Shown: positions 42,646 to 54,907 of the stretch, piece by piece
How positions within the stretch are numbered: the first letter of the stretch is position 1
Layout: the number at the start of each line of letters is the position of its first letter
From: Bosea sp. AS-1
GTDB lineage: Bacteria > Pseudomonadota > Alphaproteobacteria > Rhizobiales > Beijerinckiaceae
Direction of reading: 5' to 3'
DNA: 64,000 nucleotides
Assembly (NCBI RefSeq): GCF_002220095.1
Contig: NZ_CP022372.1
Coordinates: forward strand, 4,498,501 to 4,562,500
Program-made: the position numbers and the translations under genes
The notes under the pieces: model-generated
Told to the model about the DNA's origin: nothing
What the model saw: the letters and a program-made list of their open reading frames with translations, nothing else
Databases searched by the model: none

Positions 42646-44199
42646 ATGAAGAGACCCGTTTCGCTCCTCGCCGCCCTGGTGGCCGGCGCGCTGATGGCCA
42701 GTCCGGCCCTCGCGCAGAAGACGGTGCTGACCGTCGGCATGCAGAGCTCCGATGCCGGCGTGCTCGATCCGCATCTCAATTCCGGCACGCCCGGCAAGGC
42801 GATGCTGCAATGGATGTTCAACGGGCTGGTGCGGATCAAGCCCGGCGAGCTTTCGCCCGAATTCATCGAGCCGGACCTCGCCGAGAGCTGGACCTCCTCG
42901 GCTGACGGCAAGGAGTGGACCTTCAAGCTGCGCCAGGGCGTGCAGTGCCACCATGGCTATGGCGAGTTCACCTCGGAAGACGCGGTCTACTCACTGAAGC
43001 GGGCGTCCGCCAAGGAAAGCTCGGCCTTCTCCTCCGACTACGCAGCCGTCCAGTCGATCGAGGCGCCGGACAAATACACGGTCAAGATCACGCTGAAGGA
43101 GCCGATCCCGAGCCTGCTCGGCATCGTCATGAACTATCATGGCGGCAACATGGTCTGTAAGAAGGCCGCCGAGGAGCTGGGCAAGGAGGGTTTTGCCAAG
43201 AAGCCGGTCGGCACCGGCCCGTTCATGTTCCAGGAATACGTGCCGCAACAATATGCCAAGCTCGTCGCCAACCCGAATTACTTTCGCGGAAAGCCGAAGC
43301 TGACCGAGATCCTCTACCGCTTCATCCCCTCGGATTCCTCGCGCGACCTCGCCTTCCAGTCCGGCGAGCTCGACATGATGCTGGGGCGGCAGGAGCAGGC
43401 CTGGGTCGACCGCATGAACGCGATTCCCGGCGTCAAGGTCGTGGCGATGGGCCCGGCGGAAATGTCGGTGCTGCACCTCAATCAGAGCCAGCCGCCGCTC
43501 GACAACCTCAAGGTCCGGCAGGCGATTGCCTATGCCATCGACCGCAATGCGATCTGGCAGTTCCGCGGCAAGAACATCTCGCGCCCGGCCGTCTCTGTGG
43601 TGCCCTCCGGCTATCTCGGCACCGACGAGAAGGCCCCGCTCCTGCCCTATGACCTCGCCAAGGCGAAGGCGCTGCTGGCCGAGGCCGGTTTCCCCAACGG
43701 CGTCACCATCAAGGCGATCAACACCACCCTGCCCTCGATGCTGAGCTTTACCGAAGCGGTGCAGGCCCTGCTGAAGCGCGCCAACATCAACCTCGAGATC
43801 CAGCCGGTTGAGCACGCGACCTTCCACCAGCAGATTCGGCAGGACCTGTCGCAGGTGGTGCACTTCCAGGCGGCGCGCTTCCCGGTGGCGGATGTCTATC
43901 TCTCGCAATTCTTCCATTCGCGGGCGATCGTGAAGACGCCGACCGCGGTGACCAATTTCTCACACTGCAAGGTCGCCGACGCGGAGATCGATGCCGCTCG
44001 CTCCGAGACCGACAAGGCCAAGCAGCTCGCTTTGTGGAAGACGGCGCAGGAGAAGATCATCGCCGATGTCTGCGCCATTCCGGTCAACGAGATGATGCAG
44101 CTCTGGGCCTACAAGGACAATCTCGACCTCGGCTACGAGCTCAAGGCCTCGCTCAATCTCGGCCCGCCGGTGCTGGAAACGACGCACTTCACCAAGTGA
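42646..44199 (+). CDS. Peptide-type ABC transporter substrate-binding protein (family 5), copy 2
   Basis: The 517-residue periplasmic protein has a Sec-type signal (MKRPVSLLAALVAGALMASPALAQ) and the DppA/OppA family blocks PELAESW-like ADLAESWTSSADGKEWTFKLRQGV, SEDAVYSLKRA, NLKVRQAIAYAIDRNAIWQ and DLAKAKALLAEAGFPNG. It differs from copy 1 at 38355 in signal type and sequence. It is followed, after a palindromic element, by its permease and ATPase genes. Confidence 0.95.
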   Translation: MKRPVSLLAALVAGALMASPALAQKTVLTVGMQSSDAGVLDPHLNSGTPGKAMLQWMFNGLVRIKPGELSPEFIEPDLAESWTSSADGKEWTFKLRQGVQCHHGYGEFTSEDAVYSLKRASAKESSAFSSDYAAVQSIEAPDKYTVKITLKEPIPSLLGIVMNYHGGNMVCKKAAEELGKEGFAKKPVGTGPFMFQEYVPQQYAKLVANPNYFRGKPKLTEILYRFIPSDSSRDLAFQSGELDMMLGRQEQAWVDRMNAIPGVKVVAMGPAEMSVLHLNQSQPPLDNLKVRQAIAYAIDRNAIWQFRGKNISRPAVSVVPSGYLGTDEKAPLLPYDLAKAKALLAEAGFPNGVTIKAINTTLPSMLSFTEAVQALLKRANINLEIQPVEHATFHQQIRQDLSQVVHFQAARFPVADVYLSQFFHSRAIVKTPTAVTNFSHCKVADAEIDAARSETDKAKQLALWKTAQEKIIADVCAIPVNEMMQLWAYKDNLDLGYELKASLNLGPPVLETTHFTK

Positions 44200-44204
44200 G
44201 CCAT

Positions 44205-44312
44205 GCGTCCGGGGTGAGGAGCATCGTCACCCCGGACGCAGCGAAGCGGAAATCCGGGATCCATGCCGGAACGGTTCAAGCATGGATCCCGGATCGACGC
44301 CGCTGACGCGGC
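44205..44312. repeat. REP-like intergenic element with three hairpins
   Basis: Three perfect inverted repeats follow one another: 13-bp arms at 44205-44217 and 44227-44239 (9-nt loop), 14-bp arms at 44252-44265 and 44281-44294 (15-nt loop), and a small 5-bp hairpin at 44299-44312. It sits between the binding-protein stop and the first permease gene. The composition CCCGGAYNC/ATCCGGGATCCATG is reminiscent of dispersed palindromic elements in Rhizobiales genomes. It may lower downstream transporter expression relative to the binding protein. Confidence 0.7.
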
Positions 44313-44373
44313 TTGCCCGGGATGACCCGCACGGCCAGCAGCGAACCTCGTTCCTCTCGAACAGGGCGGCCTC

Positions 44374-45312
44374 ATGAGCGCCTTTCTGATCAAACGCCTC
44401 GGCTTCGCCATCGTCACGCTCTGGGCCGTGCTGTCGCTGGTCTTCGTCGTGGTGCGCATCGTGCCCGGCGATCCCGCGCAGGTGATCCTCGGCGACCAGG
44501 CCGACGCCGCGGCCATCGCCGCGATGCGCACGCGGCTCGGCCTCGACGCGCCGATGAGCGAGCAATACCTCACCTTCCTCGCCGGCGCCCTGCGCGGCGA
44601 CTGGGGCGTCTCGCTCGTCACGGGTCGGCCAGTGATCCAGGAGGTTCTCGCCGTCCTGCCCTGGACGATCGAGCTCACCATCGTCTCGCTGGCGATCGGC
44701 ATCGTCATCGGCGTGCCGCTCGGCGTCTGGGCCGCGATCAACCGCAACCGCATGCCGGACTACGTCACGCGCATCGCCTCGCTGCTCGGCCTCTCCTTCC
44801 CGCCCTTCGTCTCGGCGATCATCCTGCTGATCGTCTTCGCGATCATGCTGCGCTGGTTCCCGGTGATCAGCGCCGGCAGCGGCTCGGCCTCGGCCTGGTT
44901 CCAGTCGATGGCGCTGCCGGCGCTCAATCTCGGATTGATCATGGCGGCCTACATCACCCGCGTCGCCCGCTCGGCCATGCTCGAGGTGATGCAGGAAGAT
45001 TATGTCCGCAGCGCCCGCGCCAAGGGCGTGCCCTGGCGCGTCGTGGTCTGGCGGCATGCGCTGCGCAACGCACTGATCCCGATCATCACCATCGTTGGCC
45101 TGTATCTGGGCATCCTGATCGGCAATTCGGTGCTGACCGAGATCGTCTTCAACCGGCCGGGCCTGGGCAAGCTGATCGTCGGCGCGCTGAACCAGCGCGA
45201 CTACACCATGCTGCAGGGCATGATGGTGATCTACACGCTGATCGTCGTGCTGGTGAACATCGCGACCGACATCACCTACGCCCTCGTCGATCCCAGGGTG
45301 AAGCTGTCATGA
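44374..45312 (+). CDS. Peptide-type ABC transporter permease (DppB family), pair 1
   Basis: The 312-residue membrane protein has about six transmembrane segments. It opens LIKRLGFAIVTLWAVLSLVFVVVRIVPGDPAQVIL and carries the EAA loop QEDYVRSARAKGVPWRVVVWRHALRNALIP followed by GNSVLTEIVFNRPGLGKL, the DppB signature. It overlaps the DppC-type gene by ATGA. Confidence 0.95.
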   Translation: MSAFLIKRLGFAIVTLWAVLSLVFVVVRIVPGDPAQVILGDQADAAAIAAMRTRLGLDAPMSEQYLTFLAGALRGDWGVSLVTGRPVIQEVLAVLPWTIELTIVSLAIGIVIGVPLGVWAAINRNRMPDYVTRIASLLGLSFPPFVSAIILLIVFAIMLRWFPVISAGSGSASAWFQSMALPALNLGLIMAAYITRVARSAMLEVMQEDYVRSARAKGVPWRVVVWRHALRNALIPIITIVGLYLGILIGNSVLTEIVFNRPGLGKLIVGALNQRDYTMLQGMMVIYTLIVVLVNIATDITYALVDPRVKLS

Positions 45313-46199
45313 GCACCTCCGTCCATGATGCCGCCCCCGTCCCCCCGCCGCGCCTGCGCTGGCTGAAGGCCACGATCGGGGCCTTCAACGCCAACAAGAC
45401 CTCCTGGGTCGGGCTCGCCATCGTCGCCGCCGTGATCCTGGCGGCTGTGTTGGCGCCGGTCATCGCGCCGCACGATCCGCTCGAGCAGAATATCCTGTCG
45501 CGGCTCCAGCCGCCGCATGACGACTTCTATCTCGGCACCGATTATTTCGGCCGCGACATCCTCTCCCGCCTGCTCTACGGCGCCCGGATCTCGCTCGTCA
45601 TCGGCATCGCCTCGACCGTCATCGCCATGGTCGCGGGCTCGCTGATCGGCATTCTTGCCGGCTATTATGGCGGGCGCTTCGACGTGGTGGTGATGCAGGC
45701 GATGGATATCCTCCTCGCCTTCCCCTCGCTGATCCTCGGTCTCATCCTCGTCGCGATGCTCGGTCCCTCGATGGAGAACATCACCATCGCGATCGCGCTG
45801 ACCTCGATCCCTTCCTTCGCCCGGATCGCCCGCGCGCCGACGATCTCGGTCAAGGAGCGCGACTATATCGGCGCTGGCCGGGCGCTCGCCTTCTCCGATG
45901 CGCGGATCATGGCCGGGCATATCCTGCCCAACATCTTTCCCGAGATTCTGGTGATGGCCTCACTCTGGCTCGCCAACGCGATCCGCACCGAAGCCTCGCT
46001 CGCCTTCATCGGGCTCGGTGTGAAGCCGCCGACCGCGACCTGGGGCGGCATGATCCGCGAGGGCTTCGAGAACATCCTCGACAGCTATTGGCTGGTGCTG
46101 GCGCCGTCGCTTGCGATCCTCGTCGTCGTCTTTGCGCTCAACGTCCTCGGCGACGGCCTGCGCGACGCGATCGACCCCAAGCTGAAGGGCGAGCGATGA
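45309..46199 (+). CDS. Peptide-type ABC transporter permease (DppC family), pair 1
   Basis: The ATG at 45309 overlaps the previous stop and gives 296 residues; the longer frame is spurious. The N-terminal extension before the first membrane segment, the [24 protein letters not shown] block and the EAA loop [33 protein letters not shown] identify a DppC-type subunit. The C-terminal [16 protein letters not shown] is also typical. It overlaps the fused ATPase gene by ATGA. Confidence 0.95.
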   Translation: MSTSVHDAAPVPPPRLRWLKATIGAFNANKTSWVGLAIVAAVILAAVLAPVIAPHDPLEQNILSRLQPPHDDFYLGTDYFGRDILSRLLYGARISLVIGIASTVIAMVAGSLIGILAGYYGGRFDVVVMQAMDILLAFPSLILGLILVAMLGPSMENITIAIALTSIPSFARIARAPTISVKERDYIGAGRALAFSDARIMAGHILPNIFPEILVMASLWLANAIRTEASLAFIGLGVKPPTATWGGMIREGFENILDSYWLVLAPSLAILVVVFALNVLGDGLRDAIDPKLKGER

Positions 46200-48034
46200 G
46201 CGCCCCCGTCCTCTCCGTCGAAAACCTCCAGACCGCCTTCCGCGTCGGCGGAGAATGGCGCTGGGCCGTCGAGGATCTGAGCTTCGACGTCGCGCCCGGC
46301 GAGACCGTCGCCATCGTCGGCGAATCCGGCTCGGGCAAGAGCGTGACCGCGCTCTCGATCATGCGGCTGGTCTCGGCCGCCAATGGCCGCATCCAGGGTC
46401 GGGTCGCGCTGGAAGGCCGCAACCTGCTCGCGCTCAGCGAGGAGGAGATGCGCAAGGTCCGCGGCAACGATGTCGCGATGATCTTCCAGGAGCCGATGAC
46501 GAGCCTGAACCCGGTGCTCAAGGTCGGCTTCCAGATCGCCGAGGCGCTGCGCTACCACCGTGGCCTCGATAGCGGCGCGGCCAAGACCGAGGCCCTGCGC
46601 ATGCTCGACAAGGTGCGCATCCCCTCGGCGAAGACGCGCTTCGACAATTATCCGCACCAGTTGTCAGGCGGCATGCGCCAGCGCGTGATGATCGCGACGG
46701 CGTTGGCTTGCAAGCCGAAGCTCCTAATCGCCGACGAGCCGACGACGGCGCTCGACGTCACGATCCAGGCGCAGATCCTCGAGCTCATCAAGACATTGCA
46801 GGACGAGGAGCGCATGTCGGTGCTCTTCATCACCCATGACATGGGCGTTGTCGCCGAGATCGCCGACCGCGTCGTGGTGATGTGGAAGGGCAAGAAGCTG
46901 GAGGACGCGCCGGCGGCGCAGGTCTTCAATGCGCCCGTCCACGGCTACACCAAGGCGCTGCTCGCGGCCGTGCCCAAGCTCGGCGACATGGACGGCCATG
47001 CCCGGCCGTTGCGCTTCCCGCGCATCGACCCCGACGATGGCAAGGTCGAGGGCAAGCCAATCGAGCAGCCCGACACGGTGCAGGCGGCCGAGCCGCCCCT
47101 GCTCGAAGTCGCGGGCCTGACGACCCGCTTCGGGATTCGCGGCGGCATGCTCGGCCGGTTGCGGGGACAGGTCCATGCCGTCGAGGACGTCTCCTTCAGC
47201 CTGCGACGCGGCGAGACTCTGGCGCTGGTCGGCGAGTCCGGCTGCGGCAAGTCGACGACGGGACGCTCGATCCTGCGCCTCGTCGAGCCGTCCTTCGGCA
47301 CCGTCCGCTTCGGCGGCCGCGACGTCACGGGGCTCGGCAAGGGCGAACTGCGCGATGTCCGCCGCGACATGCAGATGATCTTCCAGGACCCATTCGCGAG
47401 CCTCAATCCGCGCAAGAGCGTCGGCAGCGCGCTGGCCGAACCGATCCTTGTTCACGGCCTCGCGAAGGGCACGGAAGCGCAGGATCGCGTGGCTGAGCTC
47501 TTGCGCAAGGTTGGCCTCGCCCCCGAGATGCACGTGCGGTTCCCGCACGAATTCTCCGGCGGCCAGCGCCAGCGCATCGCGATTGCGCGGGCGCTCGCGC
47601 TTTCGCCGAAACTGGTCGTGGCGGACGAGGCGGTCTCGGCGCTCGACGTCTCGGTCAAGGCGCAGGTGCTGAACCTGATGCTCGACCTGCAGGCCGAGCT
47701 CGGCCTCGCCTATCTCTTCATCTCGCACGATATGGCGGTGGTCGAACGCGTCAGCCATCGCGTCGCGGTGATGTATCTCGGCGAGATCGTCGAGATCGGT
47801 CCGCGCGAGGCGGTGTTCTCCAGCCCGCACCACCCCTATACGCGCAAGCTCCTGGCGGCGGTCCCGGTGCCCGATCCAAGCCGCCGCGCGCTCCGGCGCG
47901 AACTCGCCGTCGATGAATTGCCGAGCCCGATCCGCAATCTCGGCTGGCAGGCAGAGCCGACGGCTCTGGTCGAAGTCGGTTCCGGCCATTTCATTCGCCG
48001 CCCCGTCGGCACCGACAAGGCCACGGTGCGATGA
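46196..48034 (+). CDS. Fused double ATP-binding protein of the peptide-type ABC transporter (DppD-DppF)
   Basis: The ATG at 46196 gives 612 residues with two full ATPase domains. The first has Walker [23 protein letters not shown] and [14 protein letters not shown]; the second has [24 protein letters not shown] and [14 protein letters not shown]. Each is followed by the oligopeptide C-terminal segment ([12 protein letters not shown] and [13 protein letters not shown]). One polypeptide thus replaces the usual heterodimer. It is the only peptide-type ATPase in the window and may serve both permease pairs. Confidence 0.96.
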   Translation: MSAPVLSVENLQTAFRVGGEWRWAVEDLSFDVAPGETVAIVGESGSGKSVTALSIMRLVSAANGRIQGRVALEGRNLLALSEEEMRKVRGNDVAMIFQEPMTSLNPVLKVGFQIAEALRYHRGLDSGAAKTEALRMLDKVRIPSAKTRFDNYPHQLSGGMRQRVMIATALACKPKLLIADEPTTALDVTIQAQILELIKTLQDEERMSVLFITHDMGVVAEIADRVVVMWKGKKLEDAPAAQVFNAPVHGYTKALLAAVPKLGDMDGHARPLRFPRIDPDDGKVEGKPIEQPDTVQAAEPPLLEVAGLTTRFGIRGGMLGRLRGQVHAVEDVSFSLRRGETLALVGESGCGKSTTGRSILRLVEPSFGTVRFGGRDVTGLGKGELRDVRRDMQMIFQDPFASLNPRKSVGSALAEPILVHGLAKGTEAQDRVAELLRKVGLAPEMHVRFPHEFSGGQRQRIAIARALALSPKLVVADEAVSALDVSVKAQVLNLMLDLQAELGLAYLFISHDMAVVERVSHRVAVMYLGEIVEIGPREAVFSSPHHPYTRKLLAAVPVPDPSRRALRRELAVDELPSPIRNLGWQAEPTALVEVGSGHFIRRPVGTDKATVR

Positions 48035-48143
48035 TCAGCTGCAGCAAGACAACGTCACGGGCGAAAGACGACCACGCAATGCGCCTGTCGGTTCGGGCTT
48101 GTCGACACCTTCCGGATTTCCCTCTCACGGAGACCTATTTCGA

Positions 48144-49100
48144 ATGAGTGCGGGCTGGATTGGCCGTCGGTTGTTGCTGACGCTTGTGATGGCGTGGGTC
48201 GTGGCGACGATCGTCTTCCTGGCGCTGCACATGGTGCCGGGCGACCCGGCCGAGCTTCTGCTCTCGACGGCCGGCACGGTGCCCGATCCGTCCTCGGTGG
48301 CGGAACTGCGCGAGAAGCTCGGGCTCGACCAGCCGCTGCTGAGCCAGTACGGCCATTTCCTCGCGGGGCTGGCGCGCGGCGACCTCGGCGCCTCGCTGGT
48401 CGACGACTACCCGGTGATGCAGGAGATCGGGCTCAGGCTGCCGCGCACCCTGGAGCTGATCCTGGCTGGAACGGTGATCGCGGTCGCGACCGGCGTGCCC
48501 GCCGGCGTCTATGCCGCGTTGCATCGCGGCGGCGGCTTCGACCGCATCGCCTCCTGGATCACGGCCTTGCTGCTGGCCGTCCCGGTCTTCGTCGTCGGCA
48601 CGCTGCTGGTGCTGCTGCTGGCGCAGACGCTCAGGCTGATGCCGGCGGGCGGCTATGTGCCCTTCGCGCAGGATCCGGGCCAGCATCTCAAGCTGCTCGC
48701 CCTGCCGGCCATCGCCATCGCCAAGGGCCTCGCCGCGGTGCTGTTCCGGATGACCCGGGCCGCGACGCTCGACGCGCTCGCGCATGACTATGTCCGCACC
48801 GCCCGCGCCAAGGGGCTGTCGCCGCGCCGCGTGCTGACGGTGCATGTGCTGCGCAACGCCCTGAACCCGGTCGTCACCCTGCTCGGCCTGCAGATGGGCA
48901 CGCTGCTCGGCGGCACGGTGCTGGTCGAATACGTCTTCAACTGGCCGGGGCTGTCGACGCCGCTGCTGCGCGCCGTCGAGGGCCGCGACTACCCGATGGT
49001 GGTCGGCATCATCCTGACGATCTCGGTGCTGTTCCTGCTGATCAACCTGGTCGTCGAGCTGCTGCATGCGGCGATCGACCCGCGGGTGCAGCACGCATGA
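48144..49100 (+). CDS. Peptide-type ABC transporter permease (DppB family), pair 2
   Basis: The ATG at 48144, with a GGAGA about eleven nt upstream, gives 318 residues. It has DppB features: RLLLTLVMAWVVATIVFLALHMVPGDPAELLL, the EAA loop AHDYVRTARAKGLSPRRVLTVHVLRNALNP, and GTVLVEYVFNWPGL. It is a second, diverged copy of the pair-1 DppB-type gene and overlaps the next permease by ATGA. Confidence 0.95.
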   Translation: MSAGWIGRRLLLTLVMAWVVATIVFLALHMVPGDPAELLLSTAGTVPDPSSVAELREKLGLDQPLLSQYGHFLAGLARGDLGASLVDDYPVMQEIGLRLPRTLELILAGTVIAVATGVPAGVYAALHRGGGFDRIASWITALLLAVPVFVVGTLLVLLLAQTLRLMPAGGYVPFAQDPGQHLKLLALPAIAIAKGLAAVLFRMTRAATLDALAHDYVRTARAKGLSPRRVLTVHVLRNALNPVVTLLGLQMGTLLGGTVLVEYVFNWPGLSTPLLRAVEGRDYPMVVGIILTISVLFLLINLVVELLHAAIDPRVQHA

Positions 49101-49915
49101 GACGCAGGAGGCTGACCAAAGCGCTCGTGCCGGGCGGATGCGTCGCGCTGATCGTGCTGATCGCGCTCGCCGCGCCGCTGCTGCCGCTGCCCGATCCGAT
49201 CCGGCAGGATGTCGCCCACCGGCTCGCCGGGCCGATGGCGGGCTCCTGGCTCGGCCGCGACGAGTTCGGGCGCGACGTGCTCTCGCGGCTGGTCTGGGGG
49301 GCCCGCACCAGCCTCTCCGTCGCCTTCGCCTCGGCGCTGGTGGCCGGCCTCGTCGGCATCACGCTCGGGCTGATCGGCGGTTGGGCAAGGAGCTGGGGCG
49401 CCTTCCTGACCGTGCGCAGCGTCGAGATCATCATGTGCTTCCCGCCGGTGCTGCTGGCGCTGCTGGTGGTGACGCTGCTCGGCCCCGGCGCGGCGACGCT
49501 GATCCTGGTGCTGTCGGTGCTCTACCTGCCGGGCTTCGCCCGCGTCACCTATGCCGAGGTGCTGGCCGTCAAGGGGCGCGACTATGTCGAGGCCGCCCGC
49601 GCGCTCGGGGCCAGGCCGGCCTATCTGCTGTTCCGCACCGTGCTGCCCAACATCGCCGGCCCCCTGCTCGTGCAGTTCTCGCTCGCCGTCGCCGCGGCCG
49701 TGGTGATCGAGAGCGGCCTGTCCTTCCTCGGGCTGGGCGTCGTGCCCCCCGCCCCCTCCTGGGGGCTGATGATCCGCGGCGCCCGCTCGACCATGGAGCA
49801 GGCCCCGCTCCTCCTGCTCTGGCCCTGCGCCGTCCTCACCCTCACCATCCTCGCCATGAACCTCCTCTGCGATGCACTCCGAGATATCCTCGACCCACGC
49901 ACCGCGGGGGACTAA
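49097..49915 (+). CDS. Peptide-type ABC transporter permease (DppC family), pair 2
   Basis: The 272-residue permease has GRDEFGRDVLSRLVWGARTSLSVAFAS, the EAA loop VKGRDYVEAARALGARPAYLLFRTVLPNIAGP and SGLSFLGLGVVPPAPSWGLMI. It is shorter at the N-terminus than the pair-1 DppC-type subunit. It ends the rightward operon. No substrate-binding protein follows it. Confidence 0.95.
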   Translation: MRRRRLTKALVPGGCVALIVLIALAAPLLPLPDPIRQDVAHRLAGPMAGSWLGRDEFGRDVLSRLVWGARTSLSVAFASALVAGLVGITLGLIGGWARSWGAFLTVRSVEIIMCFPPVLLALLVVTLLGPGAATLILVLSVLYLPGFARVTYAEVLAVKGRDYVEAARALGARPAYLLFRTVLPNIAGPLLVQFSLAVAAAVVIESGLSFLGLGVVPPAPSWGLMIRGARSTMEQAPLLLLWPCAVLTLTILAMNLLCDALRDILDPRTAGD

Positions 49916-50264
49916 GCTCCGATCGAGCACGCTCTTCCCGTGTGACTGGAGGCAGATCCATTGGTGCAACGCCGTGGCGGCTGCTCGCGGGTTTTCAAGC
50001 GGAATCATGTGGTCCAAGTCGGGGTTTCGGTCAGGCGGCAGACTGGCCATCTCCTCAGGGCATTGTGCCCGCCCCTGGCGAAGAAAGCCGGAGTTTGGAG
50101 CCACCCAGAAGCAGATCGCGGCAGGGTTTCCACCATCGCCTCGACCACAACCGTGCCGCGGTGGAGGCCGAGCCCGCCGCCAACAAAATGCCGGGTGACA
50201 CCGGAACCGGGAGACGCTAAGAACGCCTCGCTGCGATGCGTCGAGTTCCGGGGCAAAGCGGTAC
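49916..50264. other. Intergenic region, no gene recognised
   Basis: About 350 bp between the last permease gene and the tRNA. Frames present lack a start with a ribosome binding site and do not show the third-position GC bias of the local genes. No hairpin terminator or repeat was recognised. Confidence 0.5.
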
Positions 50265-50339
50265 GCGGGCGTAGTTCAGTGGTAGAACGTCAGCTTCCCA
50301 AGCTGAATGTCGTCGGTTCGATCCCGATCGCCCGCTCCA
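50265..50339 (+). tRNA. tRNA-Gly, anticodon CCC
   Basis: A 75-nt cloverleaf can be folded by hand. The 7-bp acceptor stem is GCGGGCG with CGCCCGC. The D stem is GTTC/GAAC around AGTGGTA. The anticodon stem TCAGC/GCTGA carries the loop TTCCCAA, so the anticodon is CCC (reads GGG). The T arm contains TTCGATC, with a G-T pair at the outer end. CCA is encoded at 50337-50339. It separates the transport operon from the nucleotide-sugar operon. Confidence 0.95.
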
Positions 50340-50801
50340 AATTCTCTCGAAATCCCAACTGGCTGCGGCGCATGCAACTGGCTTCAGCTTCCTCAAATCT
50401 ACAAATCTGCTCGTTGTTGCTCGTCTTCCCACATAGCACGGCGCGGGCCGCTCAGTGGCTTCGCGACGCCAATCGCAATGTCGAAACCCTCAAGACATGT
50501 GCAAACGCCGGGAGCGTGTTGATCTCCTGCAACGACTGCCCAACCCGGTCAGATACAAATGCCTTGGTTCCTTCGATAGGAAACTCGGCCGGATGCGCAG
50601 TCCAGCCCGCATGAGAGCGGCCTCAGGTGACGCCAAGCTTGACCGACAAATGCGAAAGTTTGACCGTGGTCAACGCTCCGGCCGGAGCACGAACAACCCG
50701 CGATCTCGACCCTGCTGCAGGTTGACATCACTCCAAAGCGACGGCAAAGCCCGGGCGGTAAGAAGTCGCGCCTTGCGCAACATCAGGCGAGAAAGCCGTT
50801 C
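50340..50801. other. Intergenic region, no gene recognised
   Basis: About 460 bp between the tRNA and the nucleotide-sugar dehydrogenase gene, somewhat less GC-rich than its flanks. The frames present (for example from an ATG near 50371) have no third-position GC bias and no ribosome binding site. It presumably holds the promoter of the wbp-like operon. No repeat of the tRNA 3-prime end was seen. Confidence 0.5.
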
Positions 50802-53145
<2,344 letters not shown>

Positions 53146-53147
53146 GC

Positions 53148-53749
<602 letters not shown>

Positions 53750-53750
<1 letters not shown>

Positions 53751-54907
53751 TGAGCGAACGGCCCGCGATCGAGTTCATTGATCTGAAAGCCCAGCGCCAG
53801 CGCATCGGCACGGCCATGGACGAGGCCATCCTCAAGGTCGTCCATGACGGCAACTACATTCTCGGCCAGCAGGTTCAGCAGTTCGAGACCGAGCTCGCCG
53901 CCTTCTGCGGGGCAAAGCATGCGATCGGCGTCGCCAACGGCACCGATGCGCTGATCCTGGTGCTGGAAGCGCTCGGCGCCGGCCCCGGCGACGCGGTGAT
54001 CTGCCCGAGCTTCACCTTTGCCGCCACCGCCGAGGTCGTCGCCTGGATGGGCGCGACGCCCGTCTTCGCCGAGATCGACGAGGCGACCTACAACATCGAC
54101 CCGAAGGGCCTTGCCGCCGCGCTCGAGACGGCGAAGAAGCACGAACTCACGCCTCGCGCCTTGATCAGCGTCGACCTCTTCGGCCAAGCCTGCGATTATG
54201 AGCCGATCGAGGCCTTCTGCAAGCAGAACGGCCTCGTCCTGATCTCCGACTCGGCTCAGGGCTACGGCGCCCGGTACAAGGGCCGTGTCGCCGGTGCGAT
54301 CGGCGATTTCGCCACGACCAGCTTCTTCCCGGCCAAGCCGCTTGGCTGCTATGGCGACGGCGGCGCCATTCTCACCGACAATAACGAGCATGCCGCGCTG
54401 CTGATGTCGCTGCGCTTCCATGGCAAGGGCTCGTACAAATACGACAATGTCCGCGTCGGCGTGAATTCACGGCTCGATACCATCCAGGCCGCCGTGCTGA
54501 TCGAGAAGCTCAAGGTCTATGCCGACGAGATCGATAAGCGGCAGGTCGTGGCGCAGCGCTACACCGCGGCGCTGAAAGACCTCGTCGTCACACCCCATGT
54601 GATGCCGGACTGCGTCTCGACCTGGGCCCAGTACACGATCCGCGTCTCTGCCGACCGCCGCGACGCCTTCCAGGCGGCGCTGAAGGCCAAGGGCGTGCCG
54701 AGCACGGTCTACTACCCCAAGCCGCTGCACCAGCAGACCGCCTACAAGCATTTCCCCGTCGCCGGCAACGGCCTGCCGATCTCCGAGCGCGTCGCGCAGG
54801 AGGTCGTGGCGCTGCCGATGCACCCCTATCTCGACGCGGCGACGCAGGACTACATCATCGAGGCGGTGCGCGAGGCTCTGGCGGCGCCGACCGCCGCGGT
54901 GGCATGA
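53750..54907 (+). CDS. wbpE: UDP-3-keto-GlcNAcA aminotransferase, DegT/DnrJ/EryC1 family (WbpE type)
   Basis: The ATG at 53750 overlaps the wbpD stop and gives 385 residues; the longer frame from 53561 is spurious. IEFIDLKAQRQRIG opens the protein as in WbpE/WlbC. The PLP lysine is in TTSFFPAKPLGCYGDGGAI, preceded by the SDSAQGYGARYKG block with the PLP-binding aspartate. It aminates the 3-keto sugar using glutamate. With wbpA, wbpB and wbpD it completes the UDP-GlcNAc3NAcA set. No WbpI-type 2-epimerase is in the window. Confidence 0.94.

Noticed and set aside
50265..50801. tRNA-Gly as the attachment site of a genomic island
   Set aside because: No integrase, insertion sequence or repeated tRNA 3-prime end was found in the window, and the DNA on both sides has normal composition.
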